Source of the DNA: Clostridiales bacterium
Lineage (GTDB): Bacteria; Bacillota; Clostridia; Christensenellales; Aristaeellaceae
Assembly (NCBI GenBank): GCA_004556545.1
Contig: SFGO01000026.1
Span: forward strand, 1-47,286
Length of the DNA stretch: 47,286 nucleotides
Reading direction: 5' to 3'
Every line of letters starts with the position of its first letter. The stretch's first letter is position 1. The notes below the pieces were generated by a model that worked only from the letters and a program-made list of their open reading frames with translations, was not told the DNA's origin and searched no databases. Of this stretch, positions 26,350-35,135 are shown in pieces. Both the position numbers and the translations under genes were made by a program.

Positions 26350-27762
26350 ATGAAGCGAAAGCAGTTTCACAGGCTCGCCGTGTGGCTCACGGCGCTGGTG
26401 CTTTTTTTCCCGTGCGCCTCTGCCCGGGCGGGTCACGACGTGGTGCTTCCCTTTCCCGAAGAGCTGACCATCCGCATGGAAACGGAAGTGTGGACGGCTG
26501 CGGACGGACGGCAGGCCGAGGCCGATCTGCCGGTTACTTGTCAGGAAAGCGTCAATCAGGAGCTTCGCGCCGCGCTGGAACAGCTCTGGCAGGAGATTCA
26601 GGCCCATTCTTCCCCGGAAGAAACGCTGGAGCTTTCCTCCACGTTCCGTATCAGCGGCGAAAGCTGGGCGGGGTTCCTTCTCACGGGCCGGGCGATCCGT
26701 TTGGGACGAAGCCGGAACGATACCTTCGATACCGAGGAAACCGTTTATCTGACCAGCCGGGTTTTCAGCTATGATCTGCTGGACGGCGCGCCATTGACCT
26801 TGTACGATGTTTTCCCGGAAGGAAGCATCGTCTGGCAGCGAATCAGCCAGGCCATCGAGGAATGCTTTGCCCGCTATTATCCCGAAACGCTCCACGACGG
26901 AGAAGCCATTCGGACGCTGGCGAATGCGGACAAGCTCCCTGATCTGCCCTTTCTGCCCTGCGCTGGGCGCTTTCTGCTGACCTTTCCGTTGGAAGGGGCA
27001 TTGGAAGGGGCGGCAGACGGCAAGCATCAGCTGGTGCAGGTCCCGCTTTTGTACCGGGACTACCGGGAGTTCATGATTGCCGAAGCCGACCGCCAGACCG
27101 ACAACAGCGCCCGTCCCATCATTGCACTGACCTACGATGACGGCCCCGTGCTGAACGTTACCCGGACGCTTCTGCGCAACCTGAACCGTTACGGGGCTTC
27201 GGCCACGTTCTTCTGCGTGGGGACGCAGGTGGAGAAATGGCCGGACATGGCCCGGCGGGAGCTGGATTGCGGCCATACCGTCGGTTCCCATACCATGGAG
27301 CATGCCTACGCCGAAGATATTCACGACGCTTCTCTTCTCCTGAAGGACCGGGAGCAGACGCTGGCGCTGCATGCCGCACAGGTAGGGCCCGAGCCGGTGC
27401 TGTTCCGTGCGCCGGGCGGCAATTATGCCAAATATCAAAAGCACGGGATCGGCTGGCCGCTGATCCAGTGGTCGTCTTCTGCCGGGGACACCGGCAAAAA
27501 CACGGAGCGCCAGCTGGCACGGCATCTGACGGCCAATGCAGAGGACGGGAGCATACTGCTTCTGCACGATATTTACATGAAAACCGCCGTTTCAGCAGAA
27601 GAATATCTGGCGGAGTTTTATCAGCGCGGTTTCCTGACCGCCACGGTAGAAGAACTGCTCTCGCTGGCCGGGATGGAGCCGGAAGCCGACGAGGTCTACA
27701 CCTTTGTTCCCACTGCTTTCACGAATGCCGGAAGCGCCGGAGAGGGTCTGACAGCGCCGTAG
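26350..27762 (+). CDS. Secreted polysaccharide deacetylase, PdaC-like
   Basis: The 470-residue protein has a signal peptide (residues 1-27, ending CASARA), an N-terminal region of the DUF4163/DUF3298 type (to about 230, with YDLLDGAPLTLYDVF) and a C-terminal NodB deacetylase domain (about 255-445). NodB motifs are TYDDGP (near 261-266), GSHTMEH, RAPGGN and LLLHD. The same architecture occurs in Bacillus PdaC, a peptidoglycan N-acetylmuramic acid deacetylase, so cell-wall deacetylation outside the membrane is likely. AAAGGAGG precedes the ATG at 26350. It is transcribed divergently from hppA. Confidence 0.92.
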   Translation: MKRKQFHRLAVWLTALVLFFPCASARAGHDVVLPFPEELTIRMETEVWTAADGRQAEADLPVTCQESVNQELRAALEQLWQEIQAHSSPEETLELSSTFRISGESWAGFLLTGRAIRLGRSRNDTFDTEETVYLTSRVFSYDLLDGAPLTLYDVFPEGSIVWQRISQAIEECFARYYPETLHDGEAIRTLANADKLPDLPFLPCAGRFLLTFPLEGALEGAADGKHQLVQVPLLYRDYREFMIAEADRQTDNSARPIIALTYDDGPVLNVTRTLLRNLNRYGASATFFCVGTQVEKWPDMARRELDCGHTVGSHTMEHAYAEDIHDASLLLKDREQTLALHAAQVGPEPVLFRAPGGNYAKYQKHGIGWPLIQWSSSAGDTGKNTERQLARHLTANAEDGSILLLHDIYMKTAVSAEEYLAEFYQRGFLTATVEELLSLAGMEPEADEVYTFVPTAFTNAGSAGEGLTAP

Positions 27763-27829
27763 TTTTTGGTTCGGGGAGGTTTTCTGATTTGTTTTTTTAT
27801 GAATTTTCATAAAAAAGATCGTTAAACCA

Positions 27830-27857
27830 TTGACAACACAAAAAAAGTGTGTAAACT
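27830..27857 (+). promoter_or_regulatory. Promoter of the OrfA-like gene
   Basis: Consensus TTGACA (27830-27835), a 16-base spacer and TAAACT (27852-27857). The spacer holds ACAC-A7-GTGT, a small inverted repeat. Transcription would begin near 27864, at the left edge of a 21-bp palindrome. Confidence 0.75.
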
Positions 27858-27863
27858 TAAATG

Positions 27864-27884
27864 TAGAATTTGCTGCAAATTCTA
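27864..27884. promoter_or_regulatory. Perfect 21-bp palindrome at the transcription start
   Basis: TAGAATTTGC and GCAAATTCTA flank a single T. The palindrome covers about +1 to +21 of the OrfA-like gene transcript, a typical place for a repressor operator. It could alternatively form a short hairpin in the mRNA. Confidence 0.7.
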
Positions 27885-27905
27885 ATGAACTGGGGAGGAA
27901 AGATT

Positions 27906-28205
27906 ATGATCCGCTATACCAAGGAGCAAAAGGAGGCCGCACTGAACCGGGTGCAGGAAATCGGCGTACTGAAGACCCATAATGAAATGGGTATTTCTAT
28001 ACAAACGCTGTATAAATGGCGCGCGGATGCCGAGGGAAAAGACGCTGCCGACGGCCGCAAAAAGATGCAGAAGAACGAATACCAGGCACTTCTGGATGAC
28101 GATGTAATCGCCAATAAGATCAACCGTCTGGAAGAAGAAAACGCCGCGCTGATCGCTGCGAATCTTCAGCTGAAAAAGGCCCTACTTTCTCTTTTGGAAA
28201 AATAA
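27906..28205 (+). CDS. Orphan IS3-OrfA-like HTH and coiled-coil protein
   Basis: The 99-residue protein has an N-terminal helix-turn-helix like that of IS3-family OrfA proteins (YTKEQKEAALNRVQE...MGISIQTLYKWRADA) and a C-terminal coiled coil or leucine zipper (NKINRLEEENAALIAANLQLKKALLSLLEK). No OrfB integrase domain, frameshift site or terminal repeats follow; instead there is a strong terminator 30 bases downstream. It has its own consensus promoter, a palindrome at the start site and GGGGAGG before the ATG. It therefore looks like a stand-alone DNA-binding protein, perhaps a domesticated transposase part that controls its own promoter. A relic of an IS is the alternative. Confidence 0.82.
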   Translation: MIRYTKEQKEAALNRVQEIGVLKTHNEMGISIQTLYKWRADAEGKDAADGRKKMQKNEYQALLDDDVIANKINRLEEENAALIAANLQLKKALLSLLEK

Positions 28206-28235
28206 GCTTCTTAAAAAATTCAACTTACAAAAAAG

Positions 28236-28266
28236 CGCCTGTACGGGAACGGTACAGGCGTTTTTT
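28236..28266. terminator. Bidirectional terminator after the OrfA-like gene
   Basis: A 9-bp stem CGCCTGTAC/GTACAGGCG (28236-28244 with 28252-28260) is preceded by an A-run and followed by six T, so it can work on both strands. Confidence 0.9.
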
Positions 28267-28328
28267 GATCTTATCCCCAAAAGGGAAACAGAGAAAGAGA
28301 CGAACCGGCGACAACGAGCGGCCCTGTG

Positions 28329-28357
28329 GAAAGTCAACCGAAAGACTTTCTTTTTTT
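28329..28357 (+). terminator. Second hairpin with T-run
   Basis: GAAAGTC/GACTTTC (28329-28335 with 28344-28350) is followed by seven T. No gene lies between it and the previous terminator, so it may be a back-up. The rest of 28267-28439 holds nothing I recognise. Confidence 0.6.
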
Positions 28358-28439
28358 CTTCTGTCTTTTAGCTTCTTTCTTTTTTCTTTTTCAATCAAGA
28401 AATCCATGGAAAGCCCGTCTTGCTTCCGCAGAAGAGCGT

Positions 28440-28931
28440 TCATGATAATTCATGGTAATAAAGGCAAATATCTTCATAATGTCCGTCTGCCATTCGAAAG
28501 CCGGCAGGAATAGTGCCCAAGGGTGTAAAACCGAGCCGCTCATATAAATGGCGCGCATGGAGATTCGTAGAAACAACCGCATTAAACTGAAGGATCCTAA
28601 AGCCGTGTTCCTTTCCCTGCTGCAAGGAATCCTGCACAAGCTTTTCGCCTATATGCAATCCTCTGGAGGCAGAACGGACGGCATAGCTTGCATTGCCTAT
28701 ATGACCGCATCTGCCGATATTATTGGGGTGCAGGATATAGAGTCCGAGGATCGTTCCGTTTTCATCCTGCGCCACCCCGCAGTAGGTCTGGGAAGCAAAG
28801 AAATCTTTCCCGGTCGTTTCATCCAGAAGCTCTTCCTGCGGAAAGGCGACGCCTTCCTCGACAACCTCATTCCAGATGCGGGTCATCGCCTTGATATCGG
28901 CATTTTCATATTGTCTTACCGTGATTTTCAT
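28440..28931 (-). CDS. GNAT-family N-acetyltransferase, phosphinothricin acetyltransferase-like
   Basis: The 163-residue protein shows the GNAT acetyl-CoA motif A (ASRGLHIGEKLVQDSL) and motif B (STNLHARHLYERLGF). Its N-terminus (ITVRQYENADIKAMTRIWNEVV) and its length fit the PAT-like subgroup that acetylates small amines. The start is the ATG at 28931 with GGAAGG 8 bases upstream; the upstream in-frame ATG lacks a site. It follows the lipoprotein gene by 69 bases on the same strand. The substrate is unknown. Confidence 0.9.
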   Translation of the reverse strand: MKITVRQYENADIKAMTRIWNEVVEEGVAFPQEELLDETTGKDFFASQTYCGVAQDENGTILGLYILHPNNIGRCGHIGNASYAVRSASRGLHIGEKLVQDSLQQGKEHGFRILQFNAVVSTNLHARHLYERLGFTPLGTIPAGFRMADGHYEDICLYYHELS

Positions 28932-29000
28932 AGGAATTTCCTTCCTGACATTCGTTTTTATACATAGATACAACCAACCCGGGAAAGCGTGCTCGCCGCC

Positions 29001-29609
29001 TTATTTTCCCATTGCTTCTGCCTCTTCCTGAGCGTGGAGCGGTTCTGCCGTGAAGGAGGCCCGAATGACCAGCAAGCAGGCGTATTCTTGGAGCTGTTCC
29101 GAATCTTCGCTCAGCCGTTCACAGCTGACAGACCGAACGCCCGTGCCGGTGTCAAAGGCCATGGCGCAAAGCAAAACCTCTTCTCCGGCATGGACGTCTA
29201 TGATTTTCCGGTCTTCATAAGCGGTAAAGGAGTATCCGAGCGCCTTCTGCGGAAGTGCAAAGAACGTCAGGACAGAGCCGGACACTTCGTCCGTATCGAG
29301 CTGAACGCTGACGCCCTTCGCGGCGCCGTCCGCCTCGGAACGGTCGATCAAAAGAGAACAGGCGAGCTTTTTCGTTTCCTTCGGAAGAAGGATGGGCGCG
29401 CTCTTCGTGCAAACGCCGTTTTGCCACAGTTCCGCGTCAACCGCTGCGCCGTTTACCTGATGGCCCAGCTTCACTTCGTAAGAAAAGCTCTGCGTATGGA
29501 ATGGGCTGGCGCTTCCCTGAATGAATTTCAGCGTGTCCTTCTGCAATGTGCAGCCCGTTGCAAGGACGAAAAGCAGTCCGATCAGGAAAAGGGTTCGGAA
29601 CTTTTTCAT
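29001..29609 (-). CDS. Lipoprotein of unknown function
   Basis: The 202-residue protein has a lipoprotein signal (MKKFRTLFLIGLLFVLATGC, lipobox ATGC), so it should be anchored to the outer face of the membrane. The mature part is rich in beta strands and is not recognised; a few Cys residues and a Glu/Ala-rich tail stand out. GGAGG lies just before the ATG. It is in the same direction as the GNAT gene that follows. Confidence 0.8.
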   Translation of the reverse strand: MKKFRTLFLIGLLFVLATGCTLQKDTLKFIQGSASPFHTQSFSYEVKLGHQVNGAAVDAELWQNGVCTKSAPILLPKETKKLACSLLIDRSEADGAAKGVSVQLDTDEVSGSVLTFFALPQKALGYSFTAYEDRKIIDVHAGEEVLLCAMAFDTGTGVRSVSCERLSEDSEQLQEYACLLVIRASFTAEPLHAQEEAEAMGK

Positions 29610-29672
29610 GCCTGACCTCCATGGGATGGTTTCGTACTCAGTTTATCATAGCGCGTCTTTCCATGCAAGAAC

Positions 29673-29698
29673 GGCCCGGTAGCGCAAAGTGCCGGGCC
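29673..29698 (-). terminator. Weak terminator-like hairpin after the response regulator
   Basis: GGCCCGG/CCGGGCC (29673-29679 with 29692-29698) lies downstream of the response regulator stop codon on the minus strand. The following bases (GTTCTTG) contain few T, so its strength is doubtful. Confidence 0.4.
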
Positions 29699-29730
29699 TG
29701 TCCCGAAAAAATGGCCAAATCCGGAAATTT

Positions 29731-30834
29731 CTATTTTTCTTTCTGCCCGTTTTCCATGGCCAGCCATTTTCTGGGAGAACAGCCGAAGACACGGATAAAG
29801 CTTTTGGAAAAGCCGTCCTGATTCAGGTAGCCAAGCTGTTCGGCGATCTCGCCGCTTTTTCGCCCCTTGCGAAGCTCGGCGGCCGCCCACTGCATCTGCA
29901 CTCCCTGCACATAGTCCGTAAAGGTTTTGCCGGTCTGCTGATGAAACTGCCGGCTGAAATAGGAGTAGTTCAGATGCAGAAGGCCGCACAGCTCCCGAAG
30001 CTGCACCGGCTGCCCGGGGTTGGATTGAATCAGATTGACCGCCCAGAGCACCGGATTGTTTTGCTTGAGCATCTGGTCATTGGTCATGGCTTCGGAGTAA
30101 AAGGCGGTACGGCTTTGGCTGTCCAGCCGGGCGATCTGCAGGGCACGGGCGGCCTGACGGAGCCTTTCCGCATTCAGCGCGCCGGGAAGGCTGACGCCGA
30201 GAAAAACGCTCTGCGCCTTTCGCCACTGGCCGAAGGTTTCCTGATTCCCGGCAAATAACAGCAGCTCGCCGTTCAGGGTGAGGTAAGACCAGCTAAAGGG
30301 CAGCGCCGTCTCCTTGGGCAATGGGGGAGAGAGCCGCACAGCCTGAATCAGGGCGGGCGGACGGGGGAATCCCGCCTGCTCAAAGCATTCGGGCGCAATT
30401 TCCTCCGGCTCCTGCGAAAGAAGCAGCTTGTCCAGCTTCATGCGTCCCAGCAGCCAACGGTTTTCCAGCGCAGTGACGGCTTTGCTGACGGCGGAGGTCA
30501 GGTCGCTTTCGCTGTAGGGCTTCAGCAGATAGTCCCGCACGCCCAGCTCCATAGCGCGCCGGGCATAATCGAAAATCTCATGAGCCGTAATCACGATGCA
30601 GGCCATGGGGATGGACTGCATTTTTTCCGCCCGCTCGATCAGCTCCAGCCCGGAAAGCGCGTCCATCTGAATATCTGTAATCAGCACGGCAATTCGTTCG
30701 GCAGCCAGAAGCTCCAGCGCTTCCTCGCCGCTGTAGGCCGCCAGAATGCGGTCGCCGGGCCGGATGATCTTTCGAAGCCTGCGGATGGTGCCTTCGCAGA
30801 TGGCCGGTTCGTCATCCACCACCAGATAATTCAT
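29731..30834 (-). CDS. Response regulator with AraC-type DNA-binding domain, YesN-like
   Basis: The 367-residue protein has an N-terminal receiver domain (about 1-120; acidic DDE at 7-9, phosphoacceptor D54 in LITDIQMD, and KPYSESD) and a C-terminal AraC helix-turn-helix pair (about 265-360, with LNYSYFSRQFHQQTGKTF and LGYLNQDGFSKSFIRVFGCSPRKW). Its ATG overlaps the kinase stop by 4 bases. It pairs with the adjacent YesM-like kinase and most likely activates the LplABC-like transporter genes upstream, whose promoter has a good -10 but a poor -35. Confidence 0.94.
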   Translation of the reverse strand: MNYLVVDDEPAICEGTIRRLRKIIRPGDRILAAYSGEEALELLAAERIAVLITDIQMDALSGLELIERAEKMQSIPMACIVITAHEIFDYARRAMELGVRDYLLKPYSESDLTSAVSKAVTALENRWLLGRMKLDKLLLSQEPEEIAPECFEQAGFPRPPALIQAVRLSPPLPKETALPFSWSYLTLNGELLLFAGNQETFGQWRKAQSVFLGVSLPGALNAERLRQAARALQIARLDSQSRTAFYSEAMTNDQMLKQNNPVLWAVNLIQSNPGQPVQLRELCGLLHLNYSYFSRQFHQQTGKTFTDYVQGVQMQWAAAELRKGRKSGEIAEQLGYLNQDGFSKSFIRVFGCSPRKWLAMENGQKEK

Positions 30835-32549
30835 GGCGTATCTCCCCTTTCCAGCGGAATCCTCAGCTGAAATTCCGTGCTGCTTTCGTCCGATTTCACT
30901 TCAAGCGAATAGCGCCCGGCGTAATGCAGCGTCAGCCGCTTGACGAGGTTGCGCAGACCGACGCTGCCGGATTGCCATTCGGCGGGATTAGCACAGGCGC
31001 GCCGCATTTCTTCCAGCTTGTCGGGGGCAATGGGACGGCCGTCGTTGGAAATGCGAATGACCAGCGCGCTTTCCTCCGTCTCGGCGGAAACTGCCAGATG
31101 CAGCGGCTTTGAACGGATCAGGCCGTGCCGGATGGCGTTTTCCAGAATGGGCTGGAAGGTAAAGCGAAGCAGTTTCGCCTGATCCAGCGCCGGATCCCAG
31201 CGAATGTCGATCTGAATATTCTGGCGCTTCATCACGCTCATGAAGTCCACGTAGGCGTACATCTGCGCGCGCTCCTGCTGCAAGGTGGACATGGGGGAGT
31301 CGGACAGATTGTAGCGCAGGATGACCCCCAGACGGGAGATGGCTTCCGGCAGACGGGCGGCTTCCTCGGCGTTTTCGATCTCCACTTCCAGCCATTGCAG
31401 GGAATTAAACAGAAAATGAGGGTTGAGCTGGTATTGCAGCGCCAGCGACTGCAGCTCCCGCTTGGCGCGCTCCTCCTGCAAAAGCCGTTCCTTCTGCTGA
31501 TCCAGCCGGGTCACCAGCAGATTGTAAGCTTTGACCAGACTGCCCACCTCGTCCGTTCCTTCCTGCGGCAGGGCGATGTGGTAGTCCTCCTCGGTGATGT
31601 GGTTGACCGCCTCGGTGGTCTGATTCAGGCGGTTGAGCATTTCGTTCAGCAGATGGGAGGAAAGCAGGTACATACCGAAAACAGCAAAAAGAAACAGAAG
31701 CACGAAGGGAAGGGCATTGAGCAGAAAAGCAGAAAAAACGGCGGGCAGATCGGCGCAGGTATAGGCAGTCAGCCCGTCCTGATCCAGTTCCAGCCGCTGC
31801 CACAGCTTTCCGCCGCCGCGGTACTGCCCGCTTTGGAAGAGGCCTGCGTCCGGCTCGGCCATCTCCGTGGGGAAAACGCTTTGCCCCTGCGCGTAGAAAA
31901 GCAGAGAACCGGAGGCCGCCTGCGCATCCTTCAGCAGTCCGCGAATGTCGATCCCCAGACGGATGACGCCCACCAGTTTTCCGGCAGAGGAATAAACCTT
32001 GCGGTCAAACAGATATTGCTCCTCCATGCCGCTGAATTCGTTCAGCTTGGAGACTGCCTTCGGCAGCAGATCCGCCAGCCCGTGCCATTGTCCGACCCGG
32101 TCGGCGGAAAGAAAGGCGGCAAAGGCAGGATCGTTTTGGTAACGACTGGCAGACAGAACGGTGGACCAGTGCTCCAACTTGGCGTCGTCCAGATAGATCA
32201 GCACAAAGTTGGCGTCAAATACAGACAGGGAAGCCTTCACAATCATCAGCTCCCGCTGTACGCCGCTGCTGTGCATCATTCGGTCCGCCAGCCCCTCGGA
32301 GGGAGTCAGCAGGGACAGCACGGTGGAATCGCTGGCCAGCGTGTTGACCAGACTTTCCGCCTGGGATTCCATCACCTGCACATCGTTGCGCAGCGCCGTC
32401 AGCACGGCCTGATTTTCTTTTCCCAGGTTTTTCAGGTAGCTTCTCCAGCTCATGCCGGTCAACGCTAGCCCAAGCCCGCAGCAGGGAAGCAGTGAAAAGA
32501 GCAGCAGCATTCCCTTCAGCCGCGTTTTCAGCGGTCGTCCCTTCAGCAT
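30831..32549 (-). CDS. Sensor histidine kinase, YesM-like
   Basis: The 572-residue membrane kinase has an N-terminal membrane segment (GMLLLFSLLPCCGLGLAL), an extracytoplasmic sensor region of about 240 residues, a second segment (FLLNALPFVLLFLFAVFGMYLL), a HAMP linker, the His_kinase block with QYQLNPHFLFNSLQWLE (His near residue 376) and a C-terminal ATP-binding domain. This is the YesM/LytS-type layout used to sense sugars or sugar-bound proteins outside the cell. The start is the ATG at 32549, 9 bases after AGGAGGG. A possible extended -10, TGtTACAAT, at 32583-32591 could drive the pair separately from the transporter. Confidence 0.93.
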   Translation of the reverse strand: MLKGRPLKTRLKGMLLLFSLLPCCGLGLALTGMSWRSYLKNLGKENQAVLTALRNDVQVMESQAESLVNTLASDSTVLSLLTPSEGLADRMMHSSGVQRELMIVKASLSVFDANFVLIYLDDAKLEHWSTVLSASRYQNDPAFAAFLSADRVGQWHGLADLLPKAVSKLNEFSGMEEQYLFDRKVYSSAGKLVGVIRLGIDIRGLLKDAQAASGSLLFYAQGQSVFPTEMAEPDAGLFQSGQYRGGGKLWQRLELDQDGLTAYTCADLPAVFSAFLLNALPFVLLFLFAVFGMYLLSSHLLNEMLNRLNQTTEAVNHITEEDYHIALPQEGTDEVGSLVKAYNLLVTRLDQQKERLLQEERAKRELQSLALQYQLNPHFLFNSLQWLEVEIENAEEAARLPEAISRLGVILRYNLSDSPMSTLQQERAQMYAYVDFMSVMKRQNIQIDIRWDPALDQAKLLRFTFQPILENAIRHGLIRSKPLHLAVSAETEESALVIRISNDGRPIAPDKLEEMRRACANPAEWQSGSVGLRNLVKRLTLHYAGRYSLEVKSDESSTEFQLRIPLERGDTP

Positions 32550-32591
32550 ATGGCGTTTCCCTCCTATGAGGTTCATGAGGCTATTGTAACA

Positions 32592-32635
32592 TAAAAACCC
32601 GGGCTGCGGCGAAAAACGTTTTCACCGCAGCCCGG
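32592..32635 (-). terminator. Intrinsic terminator of the Lpl-like transporter operon
   Basis: On the minus strand an 11-bp stem (32599-32609 with 32625-32635) is followed by GTTTTTAT. It separates the binding-protein gene from the kinase and regulator genes. Confidence 0.9.
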
Positions 32636-32657
32636 CAGCATCTCGGAGCCGGTCGGC

Positions 32658-34199
32658 TCAGCGGAAGGTGTAGCTGGTTCCGTTGGCTTCGTTATAGGCG
32701 TTCAGCAGAGAGGTGCGCACCTGCTCGCCGCCCATGCTCAGATAGGTGGACACGAAGTTGTCCCAATCCTTGCTCAGATCCAGTTCGCCCATGATGAACT
32801 TGGTGATGTTGTTGTCCATGTAGCTTTCCAGTTCGCTGTTGAGCTTGGTGTATTCATCGGTGATGATGCCGTTGAACAGGTTCTGGTAAACCTTGGCGTT
32901 CATGCAGCTTTCCAGACCGGCGGCGCGGTACTGGCCGTAGTTGCTCTCATCCAGCTTGTACAGGCGGGACTGCAGATCCAGATTTTCGATGAACTTGTAC
33001 AGCTCCATGTCGGAGATGTCGTCGCCGTTCTTGTTCTTGCCGTCCATGCCCCAGTACCAGGTCACGTTGCCGTCGGCGTCCATTTCAAAGTAGTTGCCTT
33101 CCACGCCGCACTGGCAGGTGTACCAGCCGTAGGGAGTGCACTGCCAGTTGATGAGCTCCAGAACCTTCTCCACGTTCTGGCAGCTGCTGGTGATGCCGAG
33201 CACGCGCCAGATGGGGTCGGTGCCGATGAGGCCGGACTTGCCGTCAGGGCCGACGATAGGATCCATCAGGGTGATCTTACCGGTGGGGCAGTTGTCCAGG
33301 AAACCATACTTCACGTACACGGAGCCGGGGTTGGACCACCAGCAGGGCCAGAAGCCCATCTTGCCGGTAGCGAACTTCTCATAGGCCTGAGAGTTGGAGT
33401 TGGTGAATACCTCGGGATCCATATAACCGGCGGCGTAGATATCGTGCAAGTAGCTGACGGCGGCCTTGTATTCGTCGGAGATCACGTTGGTGGTCACGGT
33501 GCCGTCATCGTTGAGCAGGTATTCCTGACCGGGAGTCGCGCCGAACGCGCCGAAAATGGTGGACAGGTAGCTCATGCTGTAGATGTTGTGCATGCCGTAG
33601 GTGCTCAGACCATAGGTGTCGTTCAGGCCGTTTTGGTCGGGGTCATCCTCGGTGAAGGCGCGCAGCACTTCCGTCAGCTCGTCGATGGTGGTGGGCACCT
33701 GCAGGTTCAGATTGTCCAGCCAGTCCTGACGGATGGCAGTGGTCAGCATGGTGGTGTTCACGGAACGGGTAGGCACGCCGTAGATCGCGCCGTCCACCTT
33801 CATGCGGTTCCAGCATACTTCACCCTGATCGCCGGTGTTCACGTATTCCATCAGGTCGGGATAGTTGTCCACCAGACCGGTCAGGTCGGCGAACAGGCCT
33901 TCCTTGGCGTACTCCACGTAGGTGCGGTACTCCATCAGGATCAGGTCGGGGATATCGCCGGAGGCGATGGCCAGCGCCAGCTGCTGTGTGAAGTTTTCGG
34001 ACACGCATGTCAGCTGCAGGTCGATGTTCAGGGTCTTGAGGATGTAGTCATGCACCTCGTCCGTGTAGGCGTTCTGGGGACGGGCGGATTCCCACATGGC
34101 CTTGATGACCACGGGTTCCTCGGCGATTTCCGCCACTGCCGCGGGCAGCAGGGAAAGAAGCAGCAGGGAAGCCAACAGGATTGCCAGAATCTTTTTCAT
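32658..34199 (-). CDS. Oligosaccharide ABC transporter solute-binding protein, LplA-like
   Basis: The 513-residue exported protein has a signal peptide (MKKILAILLASLLLLSLLPAAVA, cleavage before EIAEE) but no lipobox Cys, unlike most Gram-positive binding proteins. The size and the blocks IASGDIPDLILMEYRTYVEYA and INWQCTPYGWYTCQCGVEGNYF match the large LplA/YtcQ type that goes with YesMN systems and takes plant or host oligosaccharides. AAAGGAGAAG precedes the ATG. It is the last gene of the operon, 59 bases after the second permease. How it stays at the cell surface without a lipid anchor is not clear. Confidence 0.92.
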   Translation of the reverse strand: MKKILAILLASLLLLSLLPAAVAEIAEEPVVIKAMWESARPQNAYTDEVHDYILKTLNIDLQLTCVSENFTQQLALAIASGDIPDLILMEYRTYVEYAKEGLFADLTGLVDNYPDLMEYVNTGDQGEVCWNRMKVDGAIYGVPTRSVNTTMLTTAIRQDWLDNLNLQVPTTIDELTEVLRAFTEDDPDQNGLNDTYGLSTYGMHNIYSMSYLSTIFGAFGATPGQEYLLNDDGTVTTNVISDEYKAAVSYLHDIYAAGYMDPEVFTNSNSQAYEKFATGKMGFWPCWWSNPGSVYVKYGFLDNCPTGKITLMDPIVGPDGKSGLIGTDPIWRVLGITSSCQNVEKVLELINWQCTPYGWYTCQCGVEGNYFEMDADGNVTWYWGMDGKNKNGDDISDMELYKFIENLDLQSRLYKLDESNYGQYRAAGLESCMNAKVYQNLFNGIITDEYTKLNSELESYMDNNITKFIMGELDLSKDWDNFVSTYLSMGGEQVRTSLLNAYNEANGTSYTFR

Positions 34200-34259
34200 G
34201 GTTCTCTTCTCCTTTGATGATTTTTATTTGCTTTGCGCTTTGCAGGCGCAAGGAAAGCC

Positions 34260-35135
34260 TCAGCCTTTCAGGGAACCGACCATCACGCCCTTGACGAAGT
34301 AGCGCTGCAGGAAGGGATAGACGCAGATGATCGGCATGGCGGTGACAACGATCATGGCGTCTTTGAGCATTTCGGAAGCGATGTTCTGAATGCCGTCGTC
34401 GTACATGAGCGAGTCCATCTCGCTGGACATGATGACCTGCCGCAGCAGCGCCTGCATGGGCCATACCGCTTTTTTGGTGATGAAGATCAGCGCGTAGTAA
34501 TAGGCGTTCCAGTAATCCACCGCGTAGAACAGGGTGATGGTGGCAATAGCGGAGGTGGACAGAGGCAGCAGAATGCGCCACAGATAGGTGGTGATGCTGG
34601 CACCGTCCAGCACGGCGGCCTCGTACAGCGCGTCCGGCACGCCCTGAAAGAAGTTGCGCATGATGATGAGGTTATAGGTGCTGATGCATACTGGCAGGAT
34701 CAGCGACCAGAGCGTATTGAGCAGGCTCAGCCGGCGTACCTGCAGGTACAGGGGCACCAGACCGCCGCTGAACAGCATGGTAAAGACCACGAAGAAGGTC
34801 AGCAGATTCCGTCCGGGCAAATCCTTTCGGGAAAGGACGAAAGCGCCCAGAATGGTCAGGACCATGCTGATCGCCGTGCCGACGAGAGTGACGAACAGCG
34901 TATTGGCGTAGGCGGTAGGCACCAGCTCGTTGCGGAAAACCTGCTGATACGCCTCCAGATGCAGGCCGTCCGGCCACAGGATAAAGACCGTGTTCTGCAC
35001 ATGGGACAGGGACGAGAAGGAGCAGACGATGACGTACCAGAAGGGGTATAGCATCACGAAGATCACTGCGAGCAGAACCAGCGTGGAAAGGATGCGGAAC
35101 GCCTTTTCTCCGGCGCTGACTTGTTTTACTTTCAT
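34260..35135 (-). CDS. Oligosaccharide ABC transporter permease, LplC/YtcP-like
   Basis: The 291-residue protein has six predicted membrane spans, an EAA loop (LYEAAVLDGASITTYLWRILLPLS) and the C-terminus QRYFVKGVMVGSLKG typical of YtcP/LplC subunits. Its ATG overlaps the stop codon of the LplB-like gene by one base (TAATG), and GGAGG lies upstream. It forms the channel together with that subunit. No ATPase gene is present in the operon. Confidence 0.94.
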   Translation of the reverse strand: MKVKQVSAGEKAFRILSTLVLLAVIFVMLYPFWYVIVCSFSSLSHVQNTVFILWPDGLHLEAYQQVFRNELVPTAYANTLFVTLVGTAISMVLTILGAFVLSRKDLPGRNLLTFFVVFTMLFSGGLVPLYLQVRRLSLLNTLWSLILPVCISTYNLIIMRNFFQGVPDALYEAAVLDGASITTYLWRILLPLSTSAIATITLFYAVDYWNAYYYALIFITKKAVWPMQALLRQVIMSSEMDSLMYDDGIQNIASEMLKDAMIVVTAMPIICVYPFLQRYFVKGVMVGSLKG

